From positions 227,651-291,650 of the forward strand of contig NZ_QLLY01000010.1 in assembly GCF_003259365.1 (NCBI RefSeq): a DNA stretch of 64,000 bases, in the 5' to 3' direction. Below the pieces are notes generated by a model. The model did not search any database. It saw only the letters and a program-made list of their open reading frames with translations, and was not told the origin of the DNA. The position numbers and the translations under genes were made by a program. This document shows, piece by piece, positions 36,814-45,200 of this stretch. This DNA comes from Streptomyces sp. PsTaAH-137 (GTDB taxonomy: Bacteria; Actinomycetota; Actinomycetes; Streptomycetales; Streptomycetaceae). Positions within the stretch are counted from its first letter, which is position 1. Each line of letters starts with the position of its first letter.

Positions 36814-36868
36814 GGCTCTTCTACGGCTCTACTGCGGCTTTGTTGCGGCTCTGCTGCCGCTTCGCTGC
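36814..36868. repeat. Five tandem 11-bp repeats upstream of mshA
   Basis: Consecutive 11-mers on the plus strand read ggctcttctac, ggctctactgc, ggctttgttgc, ggctctgctgc, cgcttcgctgc (36814-36868), with a sixth weaker unit. Period equals one DNA turn. The array sits 31-85 bases upstream of the mshA start. Confidence 0.75.
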
Positions 36869-37032
36869 GGCTGCCGCCGCGCCCCGGCTGCGGGCACGGC
36901 GGAAAGAGGGCACAGGCCCTCGTCCAAGAGCGGCAACATCGGACCGCGGCCCTCCATTTCCACTTTGCCGAATCATTACCGTACGAGACCGCGTGGCGGC
37001 TCGGCGTGTCGGCGCCGCGTACCCTCGTACCT

Positions 37033-37839
37033 GTGACCCCGCGTACCCCGTCCCGCCCCGTAGGAACGGTGACGCGAGGCACCACCAATCCCAACCGGCT
37101 GCGCCGCATGGACCGCTGGATCGCGGCCGCGCACGGCGCCGCGCTGCGCCGGGCCGCCGACCCGGTGGCCGTCGATCTCGGGTACGGGGCCGCCCCCTGG
37201 ACCGCCGTGGAACTGCTGGCCCGGCTGCGCGAGGCCGCGCCCCGCGCGCGCGTGGTCGGCATCGAGATCGAACCGGCGCGGGTCGCGGCCGCGAAGCCGT
37301 ACGCGCGCGAGGGCCTGGAGTTCCGGCACGGCGGCTTCGAGGTGCCGCTGGAGTCGCCGCCCGTCCTGATCCGCGCGGCGAACGTGCTGCGCCAGTACGA
37401 CGAGGACCGGGTCGCCGACGTCTGGCGACGGCTGTGCGGGCGGCTCGCGCCCGGCGGGCTGCTCGTGGAGGGCACCTGCGACGAGATCGGGCGGCGGCAC
37501 GTGTGGGTGGCGCTCGGCCCGGAGGGGCCGCGCACGGTGACCTTCGCGACCCGGCTCGGCTCCCTGCACACCCCCTCCGATCTCGCCGAGCGCCTCCCCA
37601 AGGCGCTGATCCACCGCAACGTCCCCGGCGAACCAGTGCACGCCTTCCTGCGCGACTTCGACCGGGCCTGGGCGGCGGCCGCCCCCTACGCCTCGTACGG
37701 CGCCCGGCAGCGCTGGATCCGCACGGTCCGCGCCCTGACCGCCGACTGGCCGGTGGTGGACGGCCCGGCACGCTGGCGACAGGGCGAAGTCACCGTGGCG
37801 TGGGGTGCGTTGGCGCCCGTCGGGGGCATACGGGACTGA
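37033..37839 (+). CDS. SAM-dependent methyltransferase-like protein
   Basis: A 268-residue class I methyltransferase-like protein. Motif I is VAVDLGYGAAPWTAVELLARL, with VVGIEIEPARVAAAKPYA (acidic ribose contact) and the post-I region LVEGTCDEIGRRHVWVAL. GTG 37033 is used; GTG 37069 is an alternative with its own aggaa. Divergent from mshA across a 249-base gap that holds the 11-bp repeat array. Substrate unknown. Confidence 0.82.
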   Translation: MTPRTPSRPVGTVTRGTTNPNRLRRMDRWIAAAHGAALRRAADPVAVDLGYGAAPWTAVELLARLREAAPRARVVGIEIEPARVAAAKPYAREGLEFRHGGFEVPLESPPVLIRAANVLRQYDEDRVADVWRRLCGRLAPGGLLVEGTCDEIGRRHVWVALGPEGPRTVTFATRLGSLHTPSDLAERLPKALIHRNVPGEPVHAFLRDFDRAWAAAAPYASYGARQRWIRTVRALTADWPVVDGPARWRQGEVTVAWGALAPVGGIRD

Positions 37840-38007
37840 CGGGGGCGGCGGGAACGATCCGGGTACGTCGTTCGTCACACCGTGCGGGGTCTGTCGGATT
37901 TGGCGCTCACGTGGCACCATCCACCGAACGCGCACAAGTTACTGACGGTAAATCAGGTTTCACCGTGGGGTGGGCCTGAGGCGGTCTCGGCTGTGGGGGC
38001 GAAGCGG

Positions 38008-39069
38008 ATGAGCAGGCGGAGCACGACGACGATGGCGGCCATGGCACTGGTCTGCGCCGTGACCGTCCTGGCGGCGCCCTGCGCGGCCTACGCGGCACCG
38101 ACGCCCACGCCGTCGCCGTCCACGACCCCGAAGAACAAGGGCCTCGAAGCGGTCCGCGCGAAGATCGACAAGCTGTACCACGACGCGGCGGTGGCGACGG
38201 ACGAGTACAACGCCGCGGAGGAGAAGGCCGAGAAGCAGTCCGACGCGATCGTGAAGCTGGCCCAGAAGATCGCCGACGGGCAGGACCGGCTCGACCGCCT
38301 CAAGAGCAGCGCGGGCGCGGTCGCCCGCGAGCAGTACCGCAGCGGCGGCATCCCGCGCGAGACCCAGTTCCTGCTCTCGGGCAACCCGCAGCAGTTCCTC
38401 GACAACGCCGGCCGGATGTACCAGGGCCAGCAGGCCACGAAGAACCTGCTGTCCCAACTGGCCGACACCCAGGACGAGCTGGCGCGCTACGCCGACGACG
38501 CCTCCGCCAAGTGGAAAGAGCTGGACGCCGGCGCCAAGGACAAGGCCGCGGCAAAGAAGAAGATCGAGCGGCAGATCGAGGAAGCGCAGACGCTCGAAAG
38601 CACGCTGGAGAAGAAGGAGCGCGAGCGGCTGCGCAAGCTGGAGGAGCAGGCCGAGCAGCAGGCGCAGACGGCCTGGCTCTCCTCGGGCGTCCTGAAGGAG
38701 ATCAACGGCAGGGCGACGCCCGCGGGCAAGAAGGCGGTCCAGTTCGCCACCGCCCAGCTCGGCAAGCCGTACGTGTGGGGCGCCGAGGGCCCGAAGTCGT
38801 ACGACTGCTCGGGCCTCACCTCGCAGGCCTGGGCCTCGGCGGGCCACGGCATCCCGCGCACCTCGCAGGAGCAGTGGAAGCAGCTCAAGCACATCGACGT
38901 CAAGGACATGCGCCCCGGCGACCTGATCATCTACCACGACGACGCCAGCCACGTCGGGATGTACATAGGAGACGGCGCGATCATCCACGCGCCGCGGCCC
39001 GGGCGGACCGTGACGGTGGCGGGCGCCGGGTCGATGGCGATCCTGGGAGTCGTGCGGCCCGACGCGTGA
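38008..39069 (+). CDS. NlpC/P60 peptidoglycan hydrolase with coiled-coil
   Basis: A 353-residue secreted protein. A signal peptide (MALVCAVTVLAAPCAAYAAPTP) is followed by a long coiled-coil (residues ~45-235) and the NlpC/P60 domain: catalytic Cys in SYDCSGLTSQAW, His in HVGMYIGDGAIIHAP. These D,L-endopeptidases (RipA-like) cleave stem peptides, and the coiled-coil typically autoinhibits or recruits them, as in the FtsEX-regulated hydrolases. ATG 38008 has a purine-rich gggggcg upstream. Confidence 0.92.
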   Translation: MSRRSTTTMAAMALVCAVTVLAAPCAAYAAPTPTPSPSTTPKNKGLEAVRAKIDKLYHDAAVATDEYNAAEEKAEKQSDAIVKLAQKIADGQDRLDRLKSSAGAVAREQYRSGGIPRETQFLLSGNPQQFLDNAGRMYQGQQATKNLLSQLADTQDELARYADDASAKWKELDAGAKDKAAAKKKIERQIEEAQTLESTLEKKERERLRKLEEQAEQQAQTAWLSSGVLKEINGRATPAGKKAVQFATAQLGKPYVWGAEGPKSYDCSGLTSQAWASAGHGIPRTSQEQWKQLKHIDVKDMRPGDLIIYHDDASHVGMYIGDGAIIHAPRPGRTVTVAGAGSMAILGVVRPDA

Positions 39070-39402
39070 GGGCCCCTCAGGGGTGCCGGGACCGGCGTCC
39101 GGGAGGCGCCGGGACCGTCGGGGCGCCCGCACCGGAGAGGCGCCGGGGCCGCGTGGCGCACCCCACGTGACGGATCACACTTCCTTCACCGCAGTTCCAC
39201 CGTTCCGACGTGATCTTCGTCATTCCTCATCCGGCGCCCATGCGCCGGAACCTGCCCAATTCCGCTCCCGGGCACGGCATATGACGGGGGCCGATTGCCG
39301 CTCACCATTCCGTTCGGGCGGCGGCTGACGCTATGGTCCCCGTCGGTGGTTCGAGGACCTTCGTCCCACCGCGCCCTCGGGGGGAGGGAAGGAAACCTAG
39401 CG
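39070..39402. other. 333-bp intergenic region without a supported gene
   Basis: The gap between the NlpC/P60 gene and the phosphatase gene shows no convincing gene. GC-rich short direct repeats (gggaggcgccgg, gagaggcgccgggg) occupy 39075-39155. The phosphatase leader (gaggg-aagg near 39386) is at the end. Confidence 0.5.
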
Positions 39403-40836
39403 ATGCCCGTACCCGTACCGCGGCAGAGAGCGATCCCGGCCGCGGAAGGCGGTCAGGGTCGAGCTGCGTCCACGACACCGTCCGCCGGACCGGCCGGCCG
39501 GACGACCGCCCACGACACGACCGGCCGCACGGCCGCGAAAGACCACGGCACCACCATCAGCGGCACCCGCACCACGACCCGAGCCCTCGGCACCACGGAT
39601 GTCACGGAGAACACCACGGACACCATGGCCACAGAGGACACCAGCAGCCAGACCGCCGGCCCGACCACCGGCCTCACGCTCCTGGTCATCGAGGACGACC
39701 CGACCGGGTCCCTCACCGTCCCGGAGGTACCGGACGCCGCGGGCAAGCCGATCCGCGTCCGCACCGCCCGCAACCTCACCGAGGCCGAGCGGCTGCTCAC
39801 GCACGACGTCAACTGCATCCTGCTCGACCTCGCGCTGCCCGGCGCCAAGGCGGACCGGGACGGCGGCGGCGACGAGCTGGAGACGCTGCGGCACGTGCTG
39901 CGCCTCGCGCCCCGGCACGCCGTCCTGGCGCTGACCGCGTCGGGCGACGCCGAGCGCGGCGCCGAGGCGGTGCGGGTGGGCGCCCAGGACTATCTGTTCC
40001 GGGACGAACTGGACGGCAGGCTCCTCGGCCGCGCCATCCGCTACGCCGTCGAGCGCAAGCGCGGCGACGTGGCCCAGCGCAAGCTCACCGAGTCCCGGCT
40101 GCGCGCCCAGGAGAACGTCCGCCTGGAGCGCGGGCTGCTGCCGACCCCGCTGCTCGAAGGATCGTCCCTGCGCTTCGCGTCCGGCTACCGGCCCGGCCGC
40201 TCCCGCGCGCTGCTCGGCGGCGACTTCTACGACACGGTCCGCACACCCGACGGCACGGTCCACGCGATGATCGGCGACGTCTGCGGCCACGGCCCCGACG
40301 CGGCGGCGCTCGGCGTCCAGCTGCGCATCGCGTGGCGGGCCCTGACCTTCGCGGGACTGTGCGGCGACGAACTCCTCTCGACCCTCCAGCGGGTCCTGGA
40401 GCACGAGCGCTCGGACGACGAGATCTTCGCGACGCTGTGCACCGTGGACATCGCGCCGGACGGCCGCCGCGCGGGACTGTGCCTGGCCGGCCACCCGTCG
40501 CCGCTGATCGCGAGCCCGGGCCGCCCGGCGACCCTGCTCCCGTACGAGAACAGCGGCCCGGCCCTCGGACTGCTGCCGAAGGCCCGCTGGCCGCGGATGC
40601 AGGTGGAGCTGGGCCCGTCCTGGAACCTGATGCTCTACACGGACGGCCTGATCGAGGGCCGGATCGGCCAGGGGAACCAGCGCCTTGGCCAGGAGGGCAT
40701 GGTGGAGATGATCCGCCGCCAGCAGGCGCAGGGCCTGCGCGGCGAGGAACTGCTGGAGGCCGCGATGAACGAGGTGCGCGAGCTCAACGGGGGCGAGCTG
40801 ACGGACGACGTGGCGGTACTGCTGCTGGACCGGTGA
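39403..40836 (+). CDS. SpoIIE/RsbU-type PP2C phosphatase with receiver-like domain
   Basis: A 477-residue protein. A Thr-rich linker of ~85 residues precedes a receiver-like domain (LLVIEDDPTGSLTV; CILLDLALPGAK; ALTASGDAERGA) and a SpoIIE phosphatase domain with metal-binding motifs GGDFYDTV, GDVCGHGPDAAAL, LYTDGLIEGR and DDVAVLLLDR. Such phosphatases dephosphorylate anti-anti-sigma factors, releasing sigma factors under stress or development. The receiver keeps D-D and the phospho-acceptor-like D. Confidence 0.9.
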   Translation: MPVPVPRQRAIPAAEGGQGRAASTTPSAGPAGRTTAHDTTGRTAAKDHGTTISGTRTTTRALGTTDVTENTTDTMATEDTSSQTAGPTTGLTLLVIEDDPTGSLTVPEVPDAAGKPIRVRTARNLTEAERLLTHDVNCILLDLALPGAKADRDGGGDELETLRHVLRLAPRHAVLALTASGDAERGAEAVRVGAQDYLFRDELDGRLLGRAIRYAVERKRGDVAQRKLTESRLRAQENVRLERGLLPTPLLEGSSLRFASGYRPGRSRALLGGDFYDTVRTPDGTVHAMIGDVCGHGPDAAALGVQLRIAWRALTFAGLCGDELLSTLQRVLEHERSDDEIFATLCTVDIAPDGRRAGLCLAGHPSPLIASPGRPATLLPYENSGPALGLLPKARWPRMQVELGPSWNLMLYTDGLIEGRIGQGNQRLGQEGMVEMIRRQQAQGLRGEELLEAAMNEVRELNGGELTDDVAVLLLDR

Positions 40837-40862
40837 CCCCGCGCTCCGTGCGCGGGCGCGGG

Positions 40863-41195
40863 TCAGCGTCCGCCGTTGTACGGCCCGTACGGGCCGTCGC
40901 TGCTGGAGCCGCCCCTGCGGCCGCCACCGCCGCTGACCTGCCGGACGGCGGGCCGCACGTCGACCATGTACACGATCGTCGCGATGAGGCCGATGATCGG
41001 CAGGAACGACAGGATCCCGAAGATCCAGTTCACGACGAAGGCCAGCGCGAGAATGATCAGCCAGAACGGCTTGGTCTTCTTGTCGGCCGCCCGGAAGGCG
41101 TCCTCACGCCGGATCGCGGCGTCGATCAGCGCGAAGCCGCTGAAGACGATCAACGCCAGGTTCAGCAGCGACAAGAAACTGTTGAAACCCTGCAT
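40863..41195 (-). CDS. DUF2516-family membrane protein
   Basis: A 110-residue protein with two to three helices (FLSLLNLALIVFSGFALIDAAI; PFWLIILALAFVVNWIF; FLPIIGLIATIVYMVDV) and a Gly/Ser-rich cytoplasmic tail. It matches the actinobacterial DUF2516 family. It is downstream of the HbhA-like gene but separated by a terminator. Function unknown. Confidence 0.82.
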   Translation of the reverse strand: MQGFNSFLSLLNLALIVFSGFALIDAAIRREDAFRAADKKTKPFWLIILALAFVVNWIFGILSFLPIIGLIATIVYMVDVRPAVRQVSGGGGRRGGSSSDGPYGPYNGGR

Positions 41196-41271
41196 CAGCA
41201 CAACGCCACCACCTGAATCGACCTGCCTGCGCCGCGGCGCCCCGTCATTCTGGTCACCGTACCCGCACAAC

Positions 41272-41300
41272 GGGCCGGGCACGCGATACGTGCCCGGCCC
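41272..41300 (-). terminator. Terminator after the HbhA-like gene
   Basis: A 12-bp perfect stem gggccgggcacg with its complement around the loop cgata, 13 bases after the stop of the HbhA-like gene on the minus strand. Confidence 0.85.
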
Positions 41301-41313
41301 ATCGTCGTACGCC

Positions 41314-41913
41314 CTACTTGGCCGGCGGCGTGGCGCCGGAGGCGGGCTTCTTGGCCGCGGGGGCCTTCTTCACCGTCGTCTTCTTGGCGGCGGGGGCCTT
41401 CTTCGCGGGCGCGGGCTTCTCGGCCGCGGCGGCCGGAGCCTCCGTGACCACCGGCTCGGGGTCGGGCTCGACGGTCCCGGCGATCTCGACGATCTCGTCG
41501 GCCGCCTCGCCGCGCCAGCTCCGCACGGCCTCCTCGCCGTGCTCGGCGACCTTCTCGTAGGTCTCACGCGCCTTGACGGCGGCCTCGGCGGCGATGCCGA
41601 CACCGCGCAGCGCGAACTCCTGCGCCGTCTCGCCGAACTTCTTCAGGTCGGTGTCGAGGCCGGCGACGATCTCGTTCACCTTCGCGGTGATCGTGGCCTG
41701 CGCCTCCTTGGCGCGGCCGGTCGCCTTCTCCTGCACGTCCTTGGGGTCGGTGTTGCGTACGGCCTCGAAGCGCGCGGGCGCCTCGGCCCGCAGCTGCTCG
41801 ACGAGCCCCGGCACCTTCTTCGCCTGCTGGAACGTCAACTCGGCGGCGCCCGCGGCGAAGTAGAGCGGGGTCGGGTCGGAGAAGGTCTTGCGCAGGTCGT
41901 CCTTGATGGCCAT
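41314..41913 (-). CDS. HbhA-like (heparin-binding hemagglutinin-type) helical protein
   Basis: A 199-residue protein. The N-terminal ~140 residues are an extended coiled-coil (PTPLYFAAGAAELTFQQAKKVP; LVEQLRAEAPARFEAV). The C-terminus is an Ala/Lys/Pro repeat tail (KKAPAAKKTTVKKAPAAKKPAS), as in mycobacterial HbhA, which binds heparan sulfate and lipids. ATG 41913 has ggagga upstream. In Streptomyces the role is not adhesion to hosts but probably envelope or nucleic-acid binding; this is inference. Confidence 0.85.
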   Translation of the reverse strand: MAIKDDLRKTFSDPTPLYFAAGAAELTFQQAKKVPGLVEQLRAEAPARFEAVRNTDPKDVQEKATGRAKEAQATITAKVNEIVAGLDTDLKKFGETAQEFALRGVGIAAEAAVKARETYEKVAEHGEEAVRSWRGEAADEIVEIAGTVEPDPEPVVTEAPAAAAEKPAPAKKAPAAKKTTVKKAPAAKKPASGATPPAK

Positions 41914-41942
41914 GGCGTGGTCCTCCCGGATCACATCAACTA

Positions 41943-42341
41943 CTACTTGCTTGAGGGCTCGGCACCGTCGCCGTCGTCGGGTCCACCGTCGTGGTTCCCG
42001 TTCTCTTTCCTGAAGGATTCGTAGATCTGCAACAGGACTTGCTTCTGGCGCTCGTCCAGCGAGGGGTCGGCGAGAATCACCGCACGTGTCTCGATCTCGT
42101 CCCGGTCCCGCTCCGCGTCGAGGATGCCGGCGCGCACGTACAGCGTCTCGGCGGAGATCCGCAGCGCCTTGGCGACCTGCTGCAACACCTCCGCGCTCGG
42201 CTTGCGCAGCCCGCGCTCGATCTGACTGAGGTACGGGTTGGACACCCCGGCGGCATCGGCGAGCTGACGAAGCGACAACTGCGCGCTGCGACGCTGCTCG
42301 CGCAGATACTCGCCGAGATTGCCGACGTTGAGCGATGCCAT
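41943..42341 (-). CDS. XRE-family DNA-binding regulator
   Basis: A 132-residue regulator with a clear helix-turn-helix (LGEYLREQRRSAQLSLRQLADAAGVSNPYLSQIERGLRKPSAEVLQQVAKAL). It lies just upstream of the HbhA-like gene (29 bases apart, same strand), so the two likely form an operon. An exact 28-bp palindrome overlaps its promoter, suggesting autoregulation. Confidence 0.92.
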   Translation of the reverse strand: MASLNVGNLGEYLREQRRSAQLSLRQLADAAGVSNPYLSQIERGLRKPSAEVLQQVAKALRISAETLYVRAGILDAERDRDEIETRAVILADPSLDERQKQVLLQIYESFRKENGNHDGGPDDGDGAEPSSK

Positions 42342-42367
42342 ACCCCGATACTGCCGCACTCGCGCTA

Positions 42368-42395
42368 ACTATTGCAAGCAGGTGCTTGCAATAGT
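42368..42395. promoter_or_regulatory. 28-bp palindrome upstream of the XRE gene
   Basis: Perfect inverted repeat with 13-base arms (actattgcaagca) around gg, 27 bases upstream of the regulator's ATG. AT-rich relative to surroundings. Most likely the operator of the XRE protein. Confidence 0.82.
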
Positions 42396-42515
42396 GCGCT
42401 GGGTCACGGCGGGCAAGTGAGCCGGCGCCTCACGCGGCCACGACGGAACCATGCACATCGAGCCCGGCGTCCATCCCGGCACACAAGATCACGGATGGCG
42501 ACGGAGACCTCGGAC

Positions 42516-43139
42516 ATGACAGGCACAGCCACTCGATACCTCTACCTCACTCGGCACGGCGAAGCGTCGGAGGACGAGACGACCCTGACGGAAAACGGCC
42601 GACGCCAGGCCGTCCTGCTCGGCGAACGGCTCCGGAACACCCCGCTTTCGGCGATCCACCACGGCCCGCTGCCCCGGGCGCGGCAAACGGCCCGGCTGAT
42701 CGGCGCACAACTGGAGACCGTCCCCCTGCACCAGTCGGAACCGGCCGGCGACTACATCCCCCACCTACCCGCGAAGGAGGAACTGCCTCCGGACTCGGCC
42801 GACGCCATGCTCGGCTTCCTCGCCCAGGTCCCCGACGAGGAACGCGACCGGGGTCCAGCACTGGCCCGGGAAGCACTCGCGGCCTTCACCGGCCCGGTCG
42901 ACGGAGATCACCCCCGCCACGAACTGGTCGTCACCCACACCTTCCTCATCGGATGGCTGGTCCGGGCCGCCCTCGACGCACCCGAGTGGCGCTGGATGGG
43001 CCTCAACCACGCCAACGCGGCTCTGACGGTCATCCGCTACGCCCCCGGCAGGCCGTCCTCCGTGCTGTTCCACAACGACATGGGCCACCTGCCCCCCGAC
43101 CTGCGCTGGACCGGCTTCCCGCCCGAACTCCACATCTGA
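42516..43139 (+). CDS. Histidine phosphatase superfamily protein
   Basis: A 207-residue phosphatase-like protein. N-terminal catalytic motif LYLTRHGEASED (RHGE), with LPRARQTARLIG and the second histidine VVTHTFLIGWLVRAAL. ATG 42516 is favoured by ggagacc upstream; ATG 42495 is an alternative. It is divergent from the XRE gene across the palindrome. Substrate unknown. Confidence 0.87.
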   Translation: MTGTATRYLYLTRHGEASEDETTLTENGRRQAVLLGERLRNTPLSAIHHGPLPRARQTARLIGAQLETVPLHQSEPAGDYIPHLPAKEELPPDSADAMLGFLAQVPDEERDRGPALAREALAAFTGPVDGDHPRHELVVTHTFLIGWLVRAALDAPEWRWMGLNHANAALTVIRYAPGRPSSVLFHNDMGHLPPDLRWTGFPPELHI

Positions 43140-43193
43140 CCGGGACGGGACCGGACATCCTGACGGCGCAGCGGCACCGGGGGCGCGAACGCA

Positions 43194-43229
43194 CAAGTGC
43201 CCCGACCCGGCGACGGGTCAGGGCACTTG
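43194..43229. terminator. Bidirectional terminator
   Basis: Arms caagtgccccgacccg (43194-43209) and cgggtcagggcacttg (43214-43229) around gcga, between the converging phosphatase and DUF805 genes. Confidence 0.9.
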
Positions 43230-43255
43230 GCGCGCGTCGAGCGGACGCGCCGGGA

Positions 43256-43645
43256 TCAGACCGCGTAGGCCCCCGAGCCCGGGTGCGGGCCGCTCAGGCC
43301 CTTCGGGTTCGGGCCGTAGGCGTTGTCGCCCGGGGTGCCCTCCAGGACGGTCAGGACGAGGAGCCAGATGCCGCCGACGAACGGGACCAAGGCGATGAAG
43401 AACCAGCCGCCGGAGCGGCCCGTGTCGTGCAGTCGGCGGACCAGGACACCGAGCGAGGGCAGCAGCGTCGCCAGGATGTACAGGACGTAGACGATGTAGA
43501 TGGCCGTGCTCTTCGTGACCGCTGCCAGGATGACCAGCACGAGCGCGATGATGATGTTGAAGAGCGCGAACATCCAGTACTCCTGGCGACGAGCCCGCCC
43601 CTGGAACGTCGCGTACTTCTTGAGCACGTCGGTGTAGTAGTGCAC
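43256..43645 (-). CDS. DUF805 membrane protein
   Basis: A 129-residue protein with the DUF805 pattern: ATFQGRARRQEYWMFALFN, four helices and VRRLHDTGRSGGWFFIALVPFVGGIWLLVL. Found in many bacteria, sometimes near phage or stress genes; function unknown. Confidence 0.9.
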   Translation of the reverse strand: MHYYTDVLKKYATFQGRARRQEYWMFALFNIIIALVLVILAAVTKSTAIYIVYVLYILATLLPSLGVLVRRLHDTGRSGGWFFIALVPFVGGIWLLVLTVLEGTPGDNAYGPNPKGLSGPHPGSGAYAV

Positions 43646-43758
43646 AGGTCCCCCCTGCTTGTGGTGCTTATGTCATGCTCACAACGGCATGATCCCCGCT
43701 GAAGGTAGACGAGAGCGTCCATCGCGGTCAACGATGTTGTCGTCCCGACACCGAACGG

Positions 43759-44655
43759 TCACCTCGTGAGGTCCGACGGGGTGTCAAGGCGGGTGAGTTT
43801 GCCGGGGTTTCGGACCACGTAGATGCGGGTGACGCGGCCGTCCTCCACCGCGAGGCTGACCGTCGACGGCACCCCGTCGAAGTCGATGCGTCCGGCGGGC
43901 TCGCCGTTGAGGAGGACGAGCGCGGTGTCGAGTTCGGTCACCTTGCCGTGCGCGCCCGCGAGGATCCCCGCGACCAGCTCGGCGCCGTGCAGCGGAGCCA
44001 GCGCCGCGGCCACCACCCCGCCCCCGTCGGTGATCATGACCACGTCCGGCGCCATGACCTCCATCAGCTCCTGGAGCCGCCCGGTGCGCAGCGCGGCCAG
44101 GAACCGCGCCACGACCTCCCGCTGCTCCGCCCGCTCCACCCGCATCCGGGGCCTGCGCGCCGCCACGTGCGTGCGGGCCCGCCGCGCGGTCTGCCGCACC
44201 GTCGCCGCGGACTTCCCGACCGCCGCCGCGATCTCCTCGTACGGCAAGTCGAAGACCTCCCGGAGCACGAACACCGCGCGCTCGGCCGGTGCGAGGGTTT
44301 CGAGGACCGTGAGCATGGCGATCGACACGCTCTCCGCCAGCTCGACGTCCTCGGCCACGTCCGGCCCGGTCAGCAGCGGTTCCGGCAGCCACTCGCCGAC
44401 GTAGCCCTCGCGGCGGCGCGACAGGGTGCGCAGCCGGTTGAGGGACTGCCGCGTGACGATCCGTACGAGGTACGCGCGCGGGTCGCTCACCCGCGCCCGG
44501 TCGACGCCGGACCAGCGCAGCCAGGACTCCTGCACCACGTCCTCCGCGTCGGCCGCCGAGCCGAGCATCTCGTAGGCGACCGTGAACAGCAGGTTCCGGT
44601 GCGTGAGGAAGGGGTCCTTCTGCGGCTCCGCGGCGTTCGTCATGTCTGTCGTCAT
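43759..44655 (-). CDS. ECF sigma factor, ECF41-like, with C-terminal SnoaL-type domain
   Basis: A 298-residue sigma factor. Region 2 (HRNLLFTVAYEMLGSAADAEDVVQESWLRW) and region 4 (LAPAERAVFVLREVFDLPYEEIAAAVGKSAATVRQTARRARTHV) are complete. A ~100-residue C-terminal domain (MRVERAEQREVVARFLAALRTGRLQELMEVMAPDVVMITDGGG) resembles the SnoaL-like extension that regulates ECF41 factors. ATG 44655 is a probable start, with ATG 44661 two codons upstream. No anti-sigma gene is nearby, as expected of ECF41. The divergent VOC gene is a candidate target. Confidence 0.85.
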   Translation of the reverse strand: MTTDMTNAAEPQKDPFLTHRNLLFTVAYEMLGSAADAEDVVQESWLRWSGVDRARVSDPRAYLVRIVTRQSLNRLRTLSRRREGYVGEWLPEPLLTGPDVAEDVELAESVSIAMLTVLETLAPAERAVFVLREVFDLPYEEIAAAVGKSAATVRQTARRARTHVAARRPRMRVERAEQREVVARFLAALRTGRLQELMEVMAPDVVMITDGGGVVAAALAPLHGAELVAGILAGAHGKVTELDTALVLLNGEPAGRIDFDGVPSTVSLAVEDGRVTRIYVVRNPGKLTRLDTPSDLTR

Positions 44656-44664
44656 GCCCATAAG

Positions 44665-44691
44665 GACACCGGCGGCCGCACGTGCGTGACA
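44665..44691 (-). promoter_or_regulatory. Candidate ECF41-type autoregulatory promoter
   Basis: On the minus strand TGTCAC at 44691-44686 and GTGTC at 44669-44665 are 16 bases apart, near the ECF41 -35 (TGTCAC) and a relaxed -10 (CGTC). Transcription would begin about at the start codon, giving a leaderless mRNA. Confidence 0.45.
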
Positions 44692-44805
44692 AGAGCGCGT
44701 CACGAGGGCTTTGACCTGCGGTGACGCAAGCGGTCAGGAATCGAGAAGCGGCTGGGCGCGGCCACGGCTAGCGTCGTTCGTACAGTCACTGAAACAGGAG
44801 CAATC

Positions 44806-45153
44806 ATGACGAACCACGGCATCAAGACCGTCCTCCACCCCGTCTCCGACGTGGCGAAGGCCAAGGAGGTGTACGCGGCGCTGCTCGGCACCGCGCCGCA
44901 GGTCGACGAGGCCTACTACGTCGGCTTCGACGTCGCGGGACAGCACATCGGGCTCGTGCCGAACGGCGCCCAGCAGGGCATGACGTCCCCGGTGACCTAC
45001 TGGCACGTATCGGACATCGAGGCGAAGCTCGCCGAAGTGACCGCCGCGGGTGGCACTGTGAAGGAGCCCGCGCACGATGTCGGCGGCGGCCGCCTGGTGG
45101 CCACCTTCACCGACGCCGACGGCAACGTCCTGGGTGTACTCCAGGACAGCTGA
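44806..45153 (+). CDS. VOC-family (glyoxalase/dioxygenase-like) protein
   Basis: A 115-residue vicinal-oxygen-chelate fold protein (VLHPVSDVAKAKEVYAALLG; YWHVSDIEAKLAEVTAAGGTV; ATFTDADGNVLGVLQD). Single VOC module; dimer likely. Divergent from the ECF sigma gene, 47 bases before the UvrA-like gene on the same strand, so perhaps co-transcribed with it. Confidence 0.87.
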   Translation: MTNHGIKTVLHPVSDVAKAKEVYAALLGTAPQVDEAYYVGFDVAGQHIGLVPNGAQQGMTSPVTYWHVSDIEAKLAEVTAAGGTVKEPAHDVGGGRLVATFTDADGNVLGVLQDS

Positions 45154-45200
45154 CGCGCCAGCCCGCCCGCACGGACCGGACACAGGGAGAGACCAGATCC

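Noticed and set aside
37840..38007. Possible ydaO-type c-di-AMP riboswitch ahead of the NlpC/P60 gene
   Set aside because: Such elements occur before some Streptomyces wall hydrolase genes, but I could not match the pairing elements in this 168-base leader.
39083..39328. 81-residue frame in the gap after the NlpC/P60 gene
   Set aside because: Arg/Pro-rich with repeats and no ribosome binding site; not supported as a gene.
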